A stretch of 64,000 nt of DNA from Arthrobacter sp. TPD3018 (lineage in GTDB: Bacteria > Pseudomonadota > Alphaproteobacteria > Sphingomonadales > Sphingomonadaceae). Each line of letters begins with the position of its first letter. The first letter of the stretch is position 1. The notes below the pieces were generated by a model. The model saw only the letters and a program-made list of their open reading frames with translations, made no database searches and had not been told where the DNA came from. A program made the position numbers and the translations under genes. The stretch is from the NCBI GenBank assembly GCA_003075315.1, contig QDFQ01000001.1, positions 124,001 through 188,000 of the forward strand, given 5' to 3'. This document shows positions 10,187 through 19,019 of the stretch, piece by piece.

Positions 10187-10857
10187 GCGACCCGTTCGAG
10201 GTCGTCCGCCACCCCACCGCGCGGCGCGTGCGCCTGTCGATCGATCCGGCGAGCGGCCGCGCGCGGCTGGTGCTGCCGCGCCGCGCCGCGTTGAAGCCCG
10301 CACTCGCCTGGGCGCGCGGCAAGGCGGAATGGATCGCCGAGCAGCAGGCGCGTCTGCCGGTGGCGCGGCCCTATGCGCCGGGCATGGTGCTGACCGTCGC
10401 CGACCGGCCGCTGACGATCGACTGGCAGCCGGGCAGCCGCCGCCGGGTCGAGGTGGCGGGTGACACGCTGTCGCTATCCGGCCCGCTCGATACGCTGCCG
10501 CGCCGCGTCGAGACGTGGCTGAAGCGCACCGCGCTCGACCAATTGGCCGACGACACGGCCTATTATGCCGCCAAAGCCGGCGTGATCGTGACGAAGGTTG
10601 CGATCGGCGATGCGCGCGGACGCTGGGGCAGCTGTGCGGTCGACGGCGTCATCCGCTACAGCTGGCGGCTGATCCTGGCGCCCGGTTGGGTGCGCCGCGC
10701 GACGGTGGCGCATGAGGTCGCGCACCGCGTCCACATGAACCACGGCCCCGCTTTCCACGCGCTCGTCGCGCAGCTGTACGAGGGCGATCCGACGCCGGCG
10801 CGCGCCTGGCTGCGCGCGCACGGGGCGGGGCTTCACTGGGTCGGGCGATCGTCCTGA
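10183..10857 (+). CDS. SprT/YgjP-type M48 metallopeptidase-like protein (DUF45)
   Basis: A 224-residue DUF45 (YgjP/WLM-related) protein carrying a zinc-protease signature. The motif HEVAH at residues 177-181, followed by VHMNHGPAFH, gives HExxH plus a third histidine, as in this family. The preceding RWGSCAVDGVIRYSWRLILAP block is diagnostic. The start is a GTG at 10183 that overlaps the previous stop. The last 25 bases overlap the end of the oppositely transcribed penicillin-binding protein gene, so both C-termini are encoded on the same DNA. Substrate is unknown. Confidence 0.9.
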   Translation: MSDPFEVVRHPTARRVRLSIDPASGRARLVLPRRAALKPALAWARGKAEWIAEQQARLPVARPYAPGMVLTVADRPLTIDWQPGSRRRVEVAGDTLSLSGPLDTLPRRVETWLKRTALDQLADDTAYYAAKAGVIVTKVAIGDARGRWGSCAVDGVIRYSWRLILAPGWVRRATVAHEVAHRVHMNHGPAFHALVAQLYEGDPTPARAWLRAHGAGLHWVGRSS

Positions 10858-13031
10858 ACCGGGCGCTGGAGCGGCGCCCGCGGCGCGGGATAGCCGTCCC
10901 GCGATGGCGGAGCCTGTCGCGACGGAGCGGTGGCGGAGGGCGCGCGCTGCCCGTCGCGCGCGCCATCGCGCGGCGCCGGATCGCGCGACGGCGCATCGCG
11001 GCCGGTGACGCGGTCGATCAGGTCGTTCAGCTGCTGCTGCGGCGGCGTGTCGGGCGCGCCGCCGTCCGCCGGTTCGCCCTGCGCCTGCGGATCGCTCTCC
11101 CGCGGCGCCTGGGGCAGCGGGTTGCCATCCGGATCGACCATCGGTGCGCCCGCAGAGCCGTCGTCGGGCTGGCCGTAATAGGCCTCCTCATCCGGCTCCA
11201 GCTGCCAGTCGGGCAGGGTGACCTGCGTGTCGAACTGCTCGATCGGCCGGTTGGCGGTGGCGGGCTTCATGAACGCCGCCCACGCTTTGGCCGGCGCGGT
11301 GCCGCCGTGCAGCCCGGCGACAGGCTTGGCGTCGTCGCGGCCCATCCACACGCCGGTGGTAAGCCCGCTCGAGAAGCCCAGGAACCACCCGTCCTTCAGC
11401 GAGGTGGTGGTGCCGGTCTTGCCCGCGACCGGCCGGCCGATCTGCGCGGCGCGGCCGGTGCCGGTGTTCACCGCGGTCTGCAACAGGTCGATCATCTCGG
11501 CCGCGACATAGGGCGCGACGAGCACACGGCTGCGATCCACCTCGTGGCTATAGATCGTCTGGCCGTTCGCGGTGACGCGGGTGATGCCGTACGGCGTCAC
11601 CGCCACGCCCTTGTTGGCGACGCTGGCGAAGGCGCTGGTCATGTCGATCAGCCGCACGTCGCTGGTGCCCAGCACCATCGCGGGATGCGTGTTGATCGGC
11701 GTGGTGATGCCGAAGCGGCGGGCCATCGCGGCGATGGTGGAAAAGCCCACTTCCTGCCCCAGCTTCGCCGCCACGGTGTTGAGCGAATAGGCGAAGGCGG
11801 TGCGCAGACTGACCGGCCCGGAATTGCGCCGCGAATCGTTGCGCGGGCTCCACCCGTCGATCGTCACGGGTTCGTCGACGATCGTATCCTCAGGCTTGTG
11901 ACCCGCCTCCAGCGCGGCGAGATAGACGAACAGCTTGAACGCCGATCCCGGCTGGCGCACCGCCTGCGTCGCGCGGTTGTAGATCGAGGTGACGTAATCC
12001 TTGCCGCCGACCATCGCGCGCACGCCGCCGTCGCGATCCAGGCTGACGAGCGCGCCCTGCACGCCGTTCGGCGCATTGGCGCGAATCGCCGCATCCGCCT
12101 CGCGCTGCATCGCGGGGTCCAGCGTCGTCCACACCTCCAGCGGCGCGCTGGTCTCGTCGATCAGCGTATCGAGCTGCGGCAAGGCCCAGTCGGTGAAGTA
12201 GCGCGCGCTATTCTGCTGGCGTTCGGGCGTCAGCTTCAGGTCGGCGACGTCCGCCGCCTGCGCCTGCGCTTCGGTGATATCGCCCGCGCGAACCATCTGC
12301 TGCAGCACCACCCCGGCGCGGCCGCGCGCCGCTTCGGCATCGGCGGTCGGCGAGTAGTTGGACGGCGCCTTCACCAGCCCCGCGATCACCGCCGCTTCGC
12401 CGATGCTCAGGTGGCCGGCGCCATGGCCGAAGAACTTCCGGCTGGCGGCGTCGATGCCATAGGTGCCGCCGCCATAATACATCTTGTTGAGGTACAGCTC
12501 GAGGATCTCGTCCTTGCTGAACTTGCGTTCCAGCGCGAGCGCCAGGATCCATTCGCGGAATTTCCGCCCGAATTTCTTCTGGTTGTTCAGGAAGACGTTG
12601 CGCGCCAGCTGCTGCGTGATCGTCGACCCGCCCTGCACCCAGCGCCCGCGTTCGAAGCGGACCTGCACCGACCGCGCGATGCCGATCGGGTCCACGCCCG
12701 GATGCCCGCGGAAGCGGCGATCCTCGACCGCGACGGTCGCCTGCCGCATGATCCTCGGGATCTGCGCATAGGGCAGCCATTCGCCATAGCTCGGGCCCAA
12801 TGAGGCGATGATGCTGCCGTCGGCGGCATGGACGCGGATCATCTGGCCGTTGGGCGAGCTCTTCAGCTCGTCAAAGCTCGGCAGCTGCGACCGCGCGACA
12901 TAGACCGCTATCACCAGCGCGCCGAAGGCGAGGATGCCGAGACCGATCAGAATCTGGAGGGTAACGACAATCCGCCGGCGCCAACGAGAGCGGGGGGCGG
13001 GAGCGGAGCGGGAGGTGCGCGCACGAGCCAT
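10833..13031 (-). CDS. PBP1A-type bifunctional penicillin-binding protein
   Basis: Inner-membrane peptidoglycan synthase with glycosyltransferase and transpeptidase domains (732 residues). A basic cytoplasmic N-terminus is followed by one membrane span at about residues 21-46. The glycosyltransferase domain shows the catalytic glutamate in VAVEDRRFRGHPGVD (Glu103), then GGSTITQQLARN and ELYLNKMYYGGGTYG. The transpeptidase has Ser363 in PGSAFKLF, the SLN motif at 416-418 and KTG at 538-540. The C-terminal 100 or so residues are proline-, aspartate- and arginine-rich and probably disordered. The 3' end overlaps the convergent metallopeptidase gene by 25 bases. Confidence 0.95.
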   Translation of the reverse strand: MARARTSRSAPAPRSRWRRRIVVTLQILIGLGILAFGALVIAVYVARSQLPSFDELKSSPNGQMIRVHAADGSIIASLGPSYGEWLPYAQIPRIMRQATVAVEDRRFRGHPGVDPIGIARSVQVRFERGRWVQGGSTITQQLARNVFLNNQKKFGRKFREWILALALERKFSKDEILELYLNKMYYGGGTYGIDAASRKFFGHGAGHLSIGEAAVIAGLVKAPSNYSPTADAEAARGRAGVVLQQMVRAGDITEAQAQAADVADLKLTPERQQNSARYFTDWALPQLDTLIDETSAPLEVWTTLDPAMQREADAAIRANAPNGVQGALVSLDRDGGVRAMVGGKDYVTSIYNRATQAVRQPGSAFKLFVYLAALEAGHKPEDTIVDEPVTIDGWSPRNDSRRNSGPVSLRTAFAYSLNTVAAKLGQEVGFSTIAAMARRFGITTPINTHPAMVLGTSDVRLIDMTSAFASVANKGVAVTPYGITRVTANGQTIYSHEVDRSRVLVAPYVAAEMIDLLQTAVNTGTGRAAQIGRPVAGKTGTTTSLKDGWFLGFSSGLTTGVWMGRDDAKPVAGLHGGTAPAKAWAAFMKPATANRPIEQFDTQVTLPDWQLEPDEEAYYGQPDDGSAGAPMVDPDGNPLPQAPRESDPQAQGEPADGGAPDTPPQQQLNDLIDRVTGRDAPSRDPAPRDGARDGQRAPSATAPSRQAPPSRDGYPAPRAPLQRPVQDDRPTQ

Positions 13032-13125
13032 GTAGGCGCTCGCGATTACGCGCTTCCGGGGCGGGTCACAAGCACGCGCGCATCCCGCAGCGCCGATTTG
13101 CGCGGACGCTGCGACCGATGGCGGC

Positions 13126-14208
13126 TCAGCCCGCCACCCGCGTCGCGCTGGCGATCAGTCCGATGAGCCCGGGCGGCGCCAGTGCCACGCCCAGTGCTGC
13201 CCAGCGACGCTCCGCCAGAGTCCGGATCGCCCCGGCGACCGCCATCGGCCGGATCAGCTGCCGCGCGAACCGCGTCTGCCACGCCGCCGATCCGGCAGGA
13301 CCATCCCGCAGGCAGGCGTCCGCGGCGCTGATCCCGCTCGCCAGCGCAATGCCCATGCCTTCGCCGGCCAGGCTGGGGATGACGCCCGCCTGGTCGCCCA
13401 GCCGGAACAGTCCCGCCGCGCCGCCGCGTTCGCGCCAGCCATAAGGCACGTTGGCGATCGCATCGATCGGCGCATCCGACGCGCGATAGGCGAGCCGCTC
13501 GCCCAACCGCGGATGCGCCGCGCCCAAGGCATCCAGCAGCGCGGGCAGGCTGCCCGCCTCGTGCAGGCGCGACCGGTGGACCGCCATGCACAGATTGGCG
13601 CTGCCATCCTCCTGCAACGCGATTCCGGCATAGCCGCGGTCGAACAGGTGCAGCTCGATCCGCCCGCGCAATGCCTGCTCCAGCGCGGGTGCCGGGCCCA
13701 GCCGGACGCGCACGCCCAACGTCGGGTCCGTGCCGCGCGCCTCCGCCGGCCGGGCGAGGCCGCGCAGGTCGTGCTTGCCGGTGGCGAGGAACAGCGCGTC
13801 GCCGCGCAGCGGGCAGCCTTCGTCCAGCCACACGGCATCGCCCTCCACCCGGCGCACGGTGACGCCGGTCTCCAGCCCCGCACCGCTCGCCTGCGCCTGT
13901 TCGCGCAGCAGAGTGTCGAGCCGCCGCCGCGACACGCCGACGGCGGGGCGGGGCAGGCGTGCGGTCCGCACGCGCTTGCCTGCGAACAGCACCACCTCGG
14001 TCAATCGATCGCGATTGAGCGCATCGGCCTCGATCCCCAGCGCCTTCAGCCGATCGAGCGTCCGCCAGCTGACGAAGCCGCCGCACAATGCGTCGGCCGC
14101 CGCATGCCGCTCAAGCAGCAGCGGCGTCACGCCACCGCGCGCCAGGCGGATCGCCGCGGCCGATCCGGCCGGCCCGCCGCCGACGATCAGCGCAGCCGTT
14201 CGACGCAT
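13126..14208 (-). CDS. FAD-dependent oxidoreductase of the type III PKS cluster
   Basis: A 360-residue flavoprotein related to geranylgeranyl reductases and phenolic hydroxylases. The N-terminus holds the FAD-binding Rossmann motif IVGGGPAGSAAAIRLARGG, and the second FAD site is LFRLGDQAGVIPSLAGEGMG, with the GDQAG signature. It is the third gene of a minus-strand cluster after a type III polyketide synthase and a methyltransferase, overlapping the latter by 22 bases. By context it should oxidise the aromatic or pyrone product of the synthase, for example by hydroxylation or quinone formation. The substrate is not established from sequence. Confidence 0.88.
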   Translation of the reverse strand: MRRTAALIVGGGPAGSAAAIRLARGGVTPLLLERHAAADALCGGFVSWRTLDRLKALGIEADALNRDRLTEVVLFAGKRVRTARLPRPAVGVSRRRLDTLLREQAQASGAGLETGVTVRRVEGDAVWLDEGCPLRGDALFLATGKHDLRGLARPAEARGTDPTLGVRVRLGPAPALEQALRGRIELHLFDRGYAGIALQEDGSANLCMAVHRSRLHEAGSLPALLDALGAAHPRLGERLAYRASDAPIDAIANVPYGWRERGGAAGLFRLGDQAGVIPSLAGEGMGIALASGISAADACLRDGPAGSAAWQTRFARQLIRPMAVAGAIRTLAERRWAALGVALAPPGLIGLIASATRVAG

Positions 14209-14876
14209 AGCCGGAAGGGAAAGGCGCGGAATACGCGCGCGTCGGTAATGCCCGCCTCGGCGAGCAGCGGTTGCCATTCGGCCGGGCGATAGGAGCGCGC
14301 GATCGACAGCGTGCCGTCGTGCCGCACGATCGGATGCCAGCGCACCAGCGAGGCGAGCAGCGGGAAGCCCGCATGCGCGAACCAATGCCGGTGCAGGTCG
14401 TTGACCAGCCACCCGCGCGTCGCTTCGGCCTCCATGAAGCGCAGGAAGGCGATCAGCTGGTCGTGCGTCATGTGATGCGCGACCAGGCTCGACAGGATCA
14501 CGTCCCATCCGCCGCCCGCCAGATCGGCATAATCGCCGGTGATCCAGCGGATCGGCAGTTCGGGCGGGGTATGCGCGCGCGCCGCCGCCTCGCTGCGCGG
14601 GTTGAGATCGACACCGACCAGTTCGACTGGCAGCCGCCGCTTCGCCGCCCAGCGCGCGATCCGCCGCAGCATGTCGCCATCGCCGAACCCGACGTCGAGG
14701 ATGCGCAGCCGATCGGCGCCGCGCGCGGCTCGCGTCAGGAAGCGCAGTGTCGGCCGCGCCGCCATCGTGACGACGTTGACGCGGGCAAGGTCGGCGACCA
14801 CCGCGGCATAGACGTCCGCGGGCAGATCGTCCGCGTCCATCAGTTCGTCCGCCTGGGCGCGGGTGGCGAGCGTCAT
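14187..14876 (-). CDS. SAM-dependent methyltransferase of the type III PKS cluster
   Basis: Class I methyltransferase (229 residues). The SAM-binding motif is LRILDVGFGDGDMLRR, and the acidic residue of motif II is in VELVGVDLNPRS. The segment GGWDVILSSLVAHHMTHDQL gives the later motifs. It lies between the polyketide synthase and flavoprotein genes, overlapping them by 4 and 22 bases, so all three are probably translated together. The expected job is methylation of a polyketide-derived phenol, resorcinol or pyrone; which atom is methylated cannot be told. Confidence 0.88.
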   Translation of the reverse strand: MTLATRAQADELMDADDLPADVYAAVVADLARVNVVTMAARPTLRFLTRAARGADRLRILDVGFGDGDMLRRIARWAAKRRLPVELVGVDLNPRSEAAARAHTPPELPIRWITGDYADLAGGGWDVILSSLVAHHMTHDQLIAFLRFMEAEATRGWLVNDLHRHWFAHAGFPLLASLVRWHPIVRHDGTLSIARSYRPAEWQPLLAEAGITDARVFRAFPFRLCVERLR

Positions 14877-15949
14877 GCCACGAACCGCAGCCGCAATCCC
14901 TCGGCGGCAAGCCCGGGACCGAAGGCGAGCGCGACGCCCTGTTCCACCGCGGGCGGGGCGGCGAGCAGGCGGGCCAGCACGAACATCAGCGTCGCCGACG
15001 ACATGTTGCCATTGTCGCTCAGCACCGCGCGCGACGCCGCCAGCGCGGTGCCGTCGAGCGCCAGCGCGCCCTGCACCGCATCTAGGATCGATCGTCCGCC
15101 GGCATGCACCGCCCAGAACAGGTCCTGCGCCGGCGCCCCGTCGGTCAGCGTCGCGACCAGCGCGGGATCGTGCAGCGCGGTGGCGATGCGCCCCGGCACC
15201 GCCCCATCGAGGTGCATCGCGAAGCCGGTGTCGGTGATGGTCCAGCGGATCAGCGCTTCGCTATCGGGCAGCGTCGCGGCGAAGGGCGCGCCCAGCATCA
15301 GGCCGCGCGCGTCGGCATCGGCGCTCGTCACCAGCGCCGCGGCGGCGCCGTCGCCGAATTGCAGCATGGCGAGCAGCGGCTCGATCTCGTGCGTCGCCTG
15401 CAAGTGGAGCGTCGACAGCTCCACCGTCACCACCAGCACGCGGGCGGCGGGGTCGGACCGGACGATATGCCGCGCGGTGCGCAACGCGACCACCGCGGCA
15501 TAGCAGCCCATGAAGCCGATCAGCAGCCGCTCCGCGGTCGGCAGGCCCAGTCGCGCGGCGATGATCTGGTCGATCCCCGGCGCGACGAAGCCGGTGCAGC
15601 TTGCCACGACCAGATGGGTGATGCCGTCTAGCTCCACGCGTGTTGCCAGATCGTCGATCGCGGCGAGGGCCAGCGCCGGCGCAGCCTCGGCATAAATCGC
15701 CATCCGCGCCGCCGTACCGGGCAGCGCGTCCGCATAGAATCCGCCGGCATCGACGGGGCTGCGCCCCGCGCTGCCCGGCAGGACCGACCAGCGATGCGTG
15801 ATACCCGCGCGCGCGGCCATGCGATCGAACAGCGCGGCATGGCGCGGCTCGACCTGGGCCTTGGCCCAGCCGATGAAGGCGTCGTGGATGTCGTTCGCGG
15901 GCACGGCCGTACCGATGGCACGCAGGCAGGCATAAGACGGGGGCGGCAC
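14873..15949 (-). CDS. Type III polyketide synthase
   Basis: Chalcone/stilbene synthase-like ketosynthase (358 residues) that extends an acyl-CoA starter with malonyl-CoA and cyclises the product to a pyrone or alkylresorcinol. The catalytic triad is visible: Cys118 in VVASCTGFVAPG, His282 in FWAVHAGGRSILD and Asn315 in SDNGNMSSATLMF. The length is slightly under the usual 370-390. It heads the three-gene cluster with the methyltransferase and flavoprotein. Such a cluster is commonly predicted in sphingomonad genomes, but its product is poorly described. A winged-helix regulator lies divergently upstream. Confidence 0.93.
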   Translation of the reverse strand: MPPPSYACLRAIGTAVPANDIHDAFIGWAKAQVEPRHAALFDRMAARAGITHRWSVLPGSAGRSPVDAGGFYADALPGTAARMAIYAEAAPALALAAIDDLATRVELDGITHLVVASCTGFVAPGIDQIIAARLGLPTAERLLIGFMGCYAAVVALRTARHIVRSDPAARVLVVTVELSTLHLQATHEIEPLLAMLQFGDGAAAALVTSADADARGLMLGAPFAATLPDSEALIRWTITDTGFAMHLDGAVPGRIATALHDPALVATLTDGAPAQDLFWAVHAGGRSILDAVQGALALDGTALAASRAVLSDNGNMSSATLMFVLARLLAAPPAVEQGVALAFGPGLAAEGLRLRFVA

Positions 15950-15995
15950 CGGGGTCCTTCAGATGTCCGCCGAAACGGCGAACAACAGACATAAA

Positions 15996-16040
15996 CGCGC
16001 CAACACCAAAATGGATGCATGCAATTTGCGCGCGCCAACA
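15996..16040. promoter_or_regulatory. 10-base direct repeat between PKS cluster and regulator
   Basis: The sequence CGCGCCAACA occurs twice, at 15996-16005 and 16031-16040, in the same direction and 35 bases apart from start to start. Both lie in the 222-base gap between the divergent polyketide synthase and winged-helix regulator genes. This gap is visibly more AT-rich than the coding DNA around it. The repeats may be operators, but no protein is shown to bind them. Confidence 0.4.
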
Positions 16041-16171
16041 ATTTCCATGGGGCGCCGATTGGTGCATTTCGGTCGCATCGGTTATGCGGAAGACGACCGG
16101 GAATTTCTTGTGTTTCCCGATGGATGTCGCATAGATTTCGGTTCGACAACCAACGCTTTGGGGGGCGCCGG

Positions 16172-16660
16172 ATGGCGGGGGAATCCATTGCCGGGCTGGT
16201 CAAGGACCTGACGGCACAATTGTCGGCCATTGCCAGTGAATTTGGCGCGCGTGCCGATCGGCTCGCTCAGGGCGATATCGGCGACGAGACCGACGACCGG
16301 CCGAACCGCGACGAGGCGGCGGCCGCGCCCGACGCGCGCGAGCTCGCCAAGCAATTGCTGGCGCAGCGCATGGCGCGTTTCGATCATTTTCCGGCCGAAC
16401 TGTTCCACGAGCCGGCGTGGGACATGCTGCTCGCGCTGTTCGTCGCACATGAGGAACGGCGGACGTTGAACGTCAAGGCGCTGGTCGGCACCGCGCATAC
16501 GCCCGTCACGACGTCGCAGCGCTGGATCGATCATCTGCACAAGCTGAAGCTGGTCGATCGCGTCATCGATCCGCACGACCGGCGGCGGATGGAGGTTTCG
16601 CTCAGCGATACGGGCCAGACCGCGGTCCGCGCCTATCTGCGCCGGCTGGGCGCCGCCTGA
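16172..16660 (+). CDS. Winged-helix (MarR-like) transcriptional regulator
   Basis: A 162-residue protein with a C-terminal winged helix-turn-helix. The segment from WDMLLALFVAHEERRTLNVKAL to TSQRWIDHLHKLKLVDR contains the likely recognition helix, and DPHDRRRMEVSLSDTG is a typical MarR wing. The N-terminal 65 residues are acidic and charged (DIGDETDDRPNRDE) and are not part of the fold. The ATG at 16172 follows a GGGGGGCG stretch and is preferred; an in-frame upstream start is possible. It is divergent from the polyketide cluster and may control it. The tRNA-Leu gene converges on its 3' end. Confidence 0.82.
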   Translation: MAGESIAGLVKDLTAQLSAIASEFGARADRLAQGDIGDETDDRPNRDEAAAAPDARELAKQLLAQRMARFDHFPAELFHEPAWDMLLALFVAHEERRTLNVKALVGTAHTPVTTSQRWIDHLHKLKLVDRVIDPHDRRRMEVSLSDTGQTAVRAYLRRLGAA

Positions 16661-16690
16661 CCGACAGGCGTTCTGCTCGATTTCGAAAAG

Positions 16691-16777
16691 TGGTGCGGCC
16701 GAGAAGACTCGAACTTCCACGGGCTTTCGCCCACAACGACCTCAACGTTGCGCGTCTACCAATTCCGCCACGGCCGC
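16691..16777 (-). tRNA. tRNA-Leu (GAG)
   Basis: A complete 87-base tRNA including an encoded CCA. The acceptor stem GCGGCCG pairs with CGGCCGC. The anticodon loop reads TTGAGGT between CAACG and CGTTG arms, giving anticodon GAG (leucine CUC/CUU). A variable arm, TGGGCGAAAGCCC, makes it a class II tRNA as expected for leucine. The T-loop GTTCGAGTC is standard. It lies between the winged-helix regulator and the MATE exporter genes. No integrated element is seen next to it, although tRNA-Leu genes are frequent attachment sites. Confidence 0.97.
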
Positions 16778-16900
16778 ACGTGATGAGAATACCGGGCGGA
16801 GCCGGCATCTGGCAGGCGCAGGCCCCTAGCAAAGCGTTTCATGCTCCGCAAGCGCCCCTTTTTCGTTTTCGCGGCTCCCCCGCTCCGGTAGCGCGGGGCC

Positions 16901-18265
16901 ATGACGGTCCGCCAAGCTCTTTCGACCCATGGCGAAACCCGGCGCCTATTGGCGCTGGCCTGGCCGGTGGTGCTGACCAGCCTCAACTGGACGCTGCTGC
17001 AGGTGACCGACGTGATGGTCGTCGGCCTCGTCGCGACCGAAGAGGTGGCGGCGCTGGGCGCCAGCCGCGCGCTGGGCTTCGTCGGCATCGTCGCGGGGCT
17101 CTCCTGGCTGTCGGGCGTGCTGGTGATGGCGTCGCGCGCCGACGGCGCGGGCGACCTGCCGCGCACCGGCGGCGTGCTGCGTGAGGGCCTCGTGCTGGGG
17201 CTGCTGCTCGGCGTCGCGATCGGCGGGCTGTTCCTGTTCGCCGCCGAACCCCTGCTCGCGCTCGTCGGCGTCGCGGCGGACCGGATCGACGAGAGCGCCC
17301 GCGTCGTCCGCGCCTTTGCCATCGCCTTTCCGTTCCAGCTGGTGAACGTCGCCGCCGCTTTCTTCCTGGAAGGGGTCAGCCGCCCCGGCCGCGTCGCCGC
17401 GGTCAATCTGTCGGTGTTGCCGGTCAATGCCGTGCTCGCCTGGGCGCTGTCGGCGGGGCATCTTGGCCTGCCCGCGCTGGGGGCGGTGGGGGCGGCGCTC
17501 GCGACCAGCATCGCCTCGCTGCTCGGCGCCGCCGGCATGGTGGCGAGCGCGCTCACCCTGCCGCGCGCCCGCGAGCGTGAGGTGCGGCGCACCGACCGTG
17601 CCGCCTGGGCCAGCGTGCCGCGCGGCGTCGTGGCGCTCGCCGCCTTCGGCCTCGTCCCCGCGATCGCTTCGGGGCTGGAGCTTGCCGGCTTTTCGATCCT
17701 GATCGCGCTGTCGACGCAATTGGGCGACGTCGCGGCCCATGCCTTTCAGATCGTCTTTTCGATCCACAACGTCACCTTCGCCATTGCGATCGGACTGGGA
17801 TCGGCGGCGGGGGTGCGCGCGGGCAATGCGGTGGGGGAGGGGCAGCCGGCCGCCGCCATCCCCCGCACGCTGATCGCGGTCGCGCTGGCGATCGCGGCGC
17901 TCGGTCTGCTGGTGCTGGTCTTGTGGGCCGCGACGCCGGGCATCGTCGCGCTGTTCCCGGCGACGGCGCCGGTCCATGTCCTCGGCACCGCGATGCTGGC
18001 GGTCTGGGCGCCGTTCATCGTCTTCGACGGCATTCAGGTCGTGCTGATATACGCCTTGCGCAGCCTCGGCGATCAGGTGGTGGCGGGGATCAACAGCATC
18101 CTCGCCTATTTCGTCGTGTCAGGCGGCCTCGGCTGGTGGCTGGTGCATCAGGGCATGGGGCCGATGGCGCTGGTCTGGGCGTCGGGCCTCGGCATGGTGG
18201 CCGCCGCGGTGCTGCACGGCGGCCGGTTCGCGTTCATGGGTTGGCGGCTTCGCCGGCAAAGCTGA
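16901..18265 (+). CDS. MATE family efflux transporter
   Basis: A 454-residue integral inner-membrane exporter of the multidrug and toxin extrusion family, which uses a sodium or proton gradient to expel drugs or metabolites. The N-terminal LAWPVVLTSLNWTLLQVTDVMVVGLV and its internal duplicate (GLELAGFSILIALSTQLGDVAAHAFQI) are characteristic, with about 12 hydrophobic spans in all. The length matches the family. The 3' end overlaps the converging DUF3426 gene by 32 bases. Substrate is not predictable. The neighbouring tRNA and polyketide cluster are not clearly linked to it. Confidence 0.93.
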   Translation: MTVRQALSTHGETRRLLALAWPVVLTSLNWTLLQVTDVMVVGLVATEEVAALGASRALGFVGIVAGLSWLSGVLVMASRADGAGDLPRTGGVLREGLVLGLLLGVAIGGLFLFAAEPLLALVGVAADRIDESARVVRAFAIAFPFQLVNVAAAFFLEGVSRPGRVAAVNLSVLPVNAVLAWALSAGHLGLPALGAVGAALATSIASLLGAAGMVASALTLPRAREREVRRTDRAAWASVPRGVVALAAFGLVPAIASGLELAGFSILIALSTQLGDVAAHAFQIVFSIHNVTFAIAIGLGSAAGVRAGNAVGEGQPAAAIPRTLIAVALAIAALGLLVLVLWAATPGIVALFPATAPVHVLGTAMLAVWAPFIVFDGIQVVLIYALRSLGDQVVAGINSILAYFVVSGGLGWWLVHQGMGPMALVWASGLGMVAAAVLHGGRFAFMGWRLRRQS

Positions 18266-19019
18266 GCTCCAGCCGCTTCGAATTGGACGGCACGTCCAGC
18301 TTGGCGGAATTGAAGTCGATCGACGCACCCGGATTCAGCGTCCGCTGCTGCGGATTGATCGTCCAGCTGTAGACGATGCGGCCCTGGGCATCGCGCAGTT
18401 CGGCGCGGATATCGGGCACGCGCTGCTTCTCGGACGACGGGTTGGTGATCTGGCCGCTGACCGCGAACAGTTCGGATCCGTTTTCCAGCTCGCGCCGCTC
18501 GATCGGATTGTCCTTCAGCCGCAGCGGCGATTCGTCGGTGCCGACCGGCAGGCCGACGCGCGCGAGCAGCCCCGGCGCGCCGACGAACAGGATCGCACCG
18601 ATCCCGGCGAGCAGCAGCAGCCCGACCAGCACCGCGATCACCGTCCAGCGGCGCAACGTGTTGCGGCGCGGCCGGAACGGCGGGCGATGCGCGAAGGCGT
18701 CATAATCGGGTGCGGCAATGACGGGCTCGGGCGCGGCGACGCGCGCACCGGGCAGCACCGCGGGCTCCAGGAACGGCGGCGGCGCCTCCTCCTCGGGTGC
18801 GTCGGGCAGGTCGAAGCGGGGCTGTTCCGCCATGACGGGCGGCGGCGGAGGAGGAGGCGGAGGGGGCGGGGGTGGGGCAAGTGCCTCTGCCTCGGGCACC
18901 GGCGGTTCCTGGAACCAGCTGTGCCGGCAATTGGCGCAGCGCACGGTGCGGCCCTCCACCCCGATCGCGCTGTCGGGCACCAGATAGCGGGTGCTGCATT
19001 CGGGACATTCGAGGATCAT
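18234..19019 (-). CDS. Zinc-ribbon protein with DUF3426 C-terminal domain
   Basis: A 261-residue protein with an MJ0042-type zinc ribbon at the start, CPEC...CANC (residues about 4-33), followed by a run of 13 prolines and an acidic-proline linker. One transmembrane helix (TVIAVLVGLLLLAGIGAIL) then leads to a C-terminal DUF3426 domain ending SKRLELSFAGE. The layout suggests a cytoplasmic metal-binding head and a periplasmic domain. Function is unknown. It is divergent from ftsE, an arrangement often kept in sphingomonads, which hints at a link to envelope or division. Its last 32 bases overlap the MATE gene. Confidence 0.87.
   Translation of the reverse strand: MILECPECSTRYLVPDSAIGVEGRTVRCANCRHSWFQEPPVPEAEALAPPPPPPPPPPPPPVMAEQPRFDLPDAPEEEAPPPFLEPAVLPGARVAAPEPVIAAPDYDAFAHRPPFRPRRNTLRRWTVIAVLVGLLLLAGIGAILFVGAPGLLARVGLPVGTDESPLRLKDNPIERRELENGSELFAVSGQITNPSSEKQRVPDIRAELRDAQGRIVYSWTINPQQRTLNPGASIDFNSAKLDVPSNSKRLELSFAGEAANP

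Noticed and set aside
11307..12803. Open frame of about 498 codons opposite the PBP1A gene
   Set aside because: Arg/His/Ala/Asp-rich composition without family motifs, fully covered by the intact penicillin-binding protein gene.
16691..16900. Integrated element next to tRNA-Leu
   Set aside because: Both flanks are ordinary chromosomal genes and I see no integrase or duplicated tRNA 3' end.
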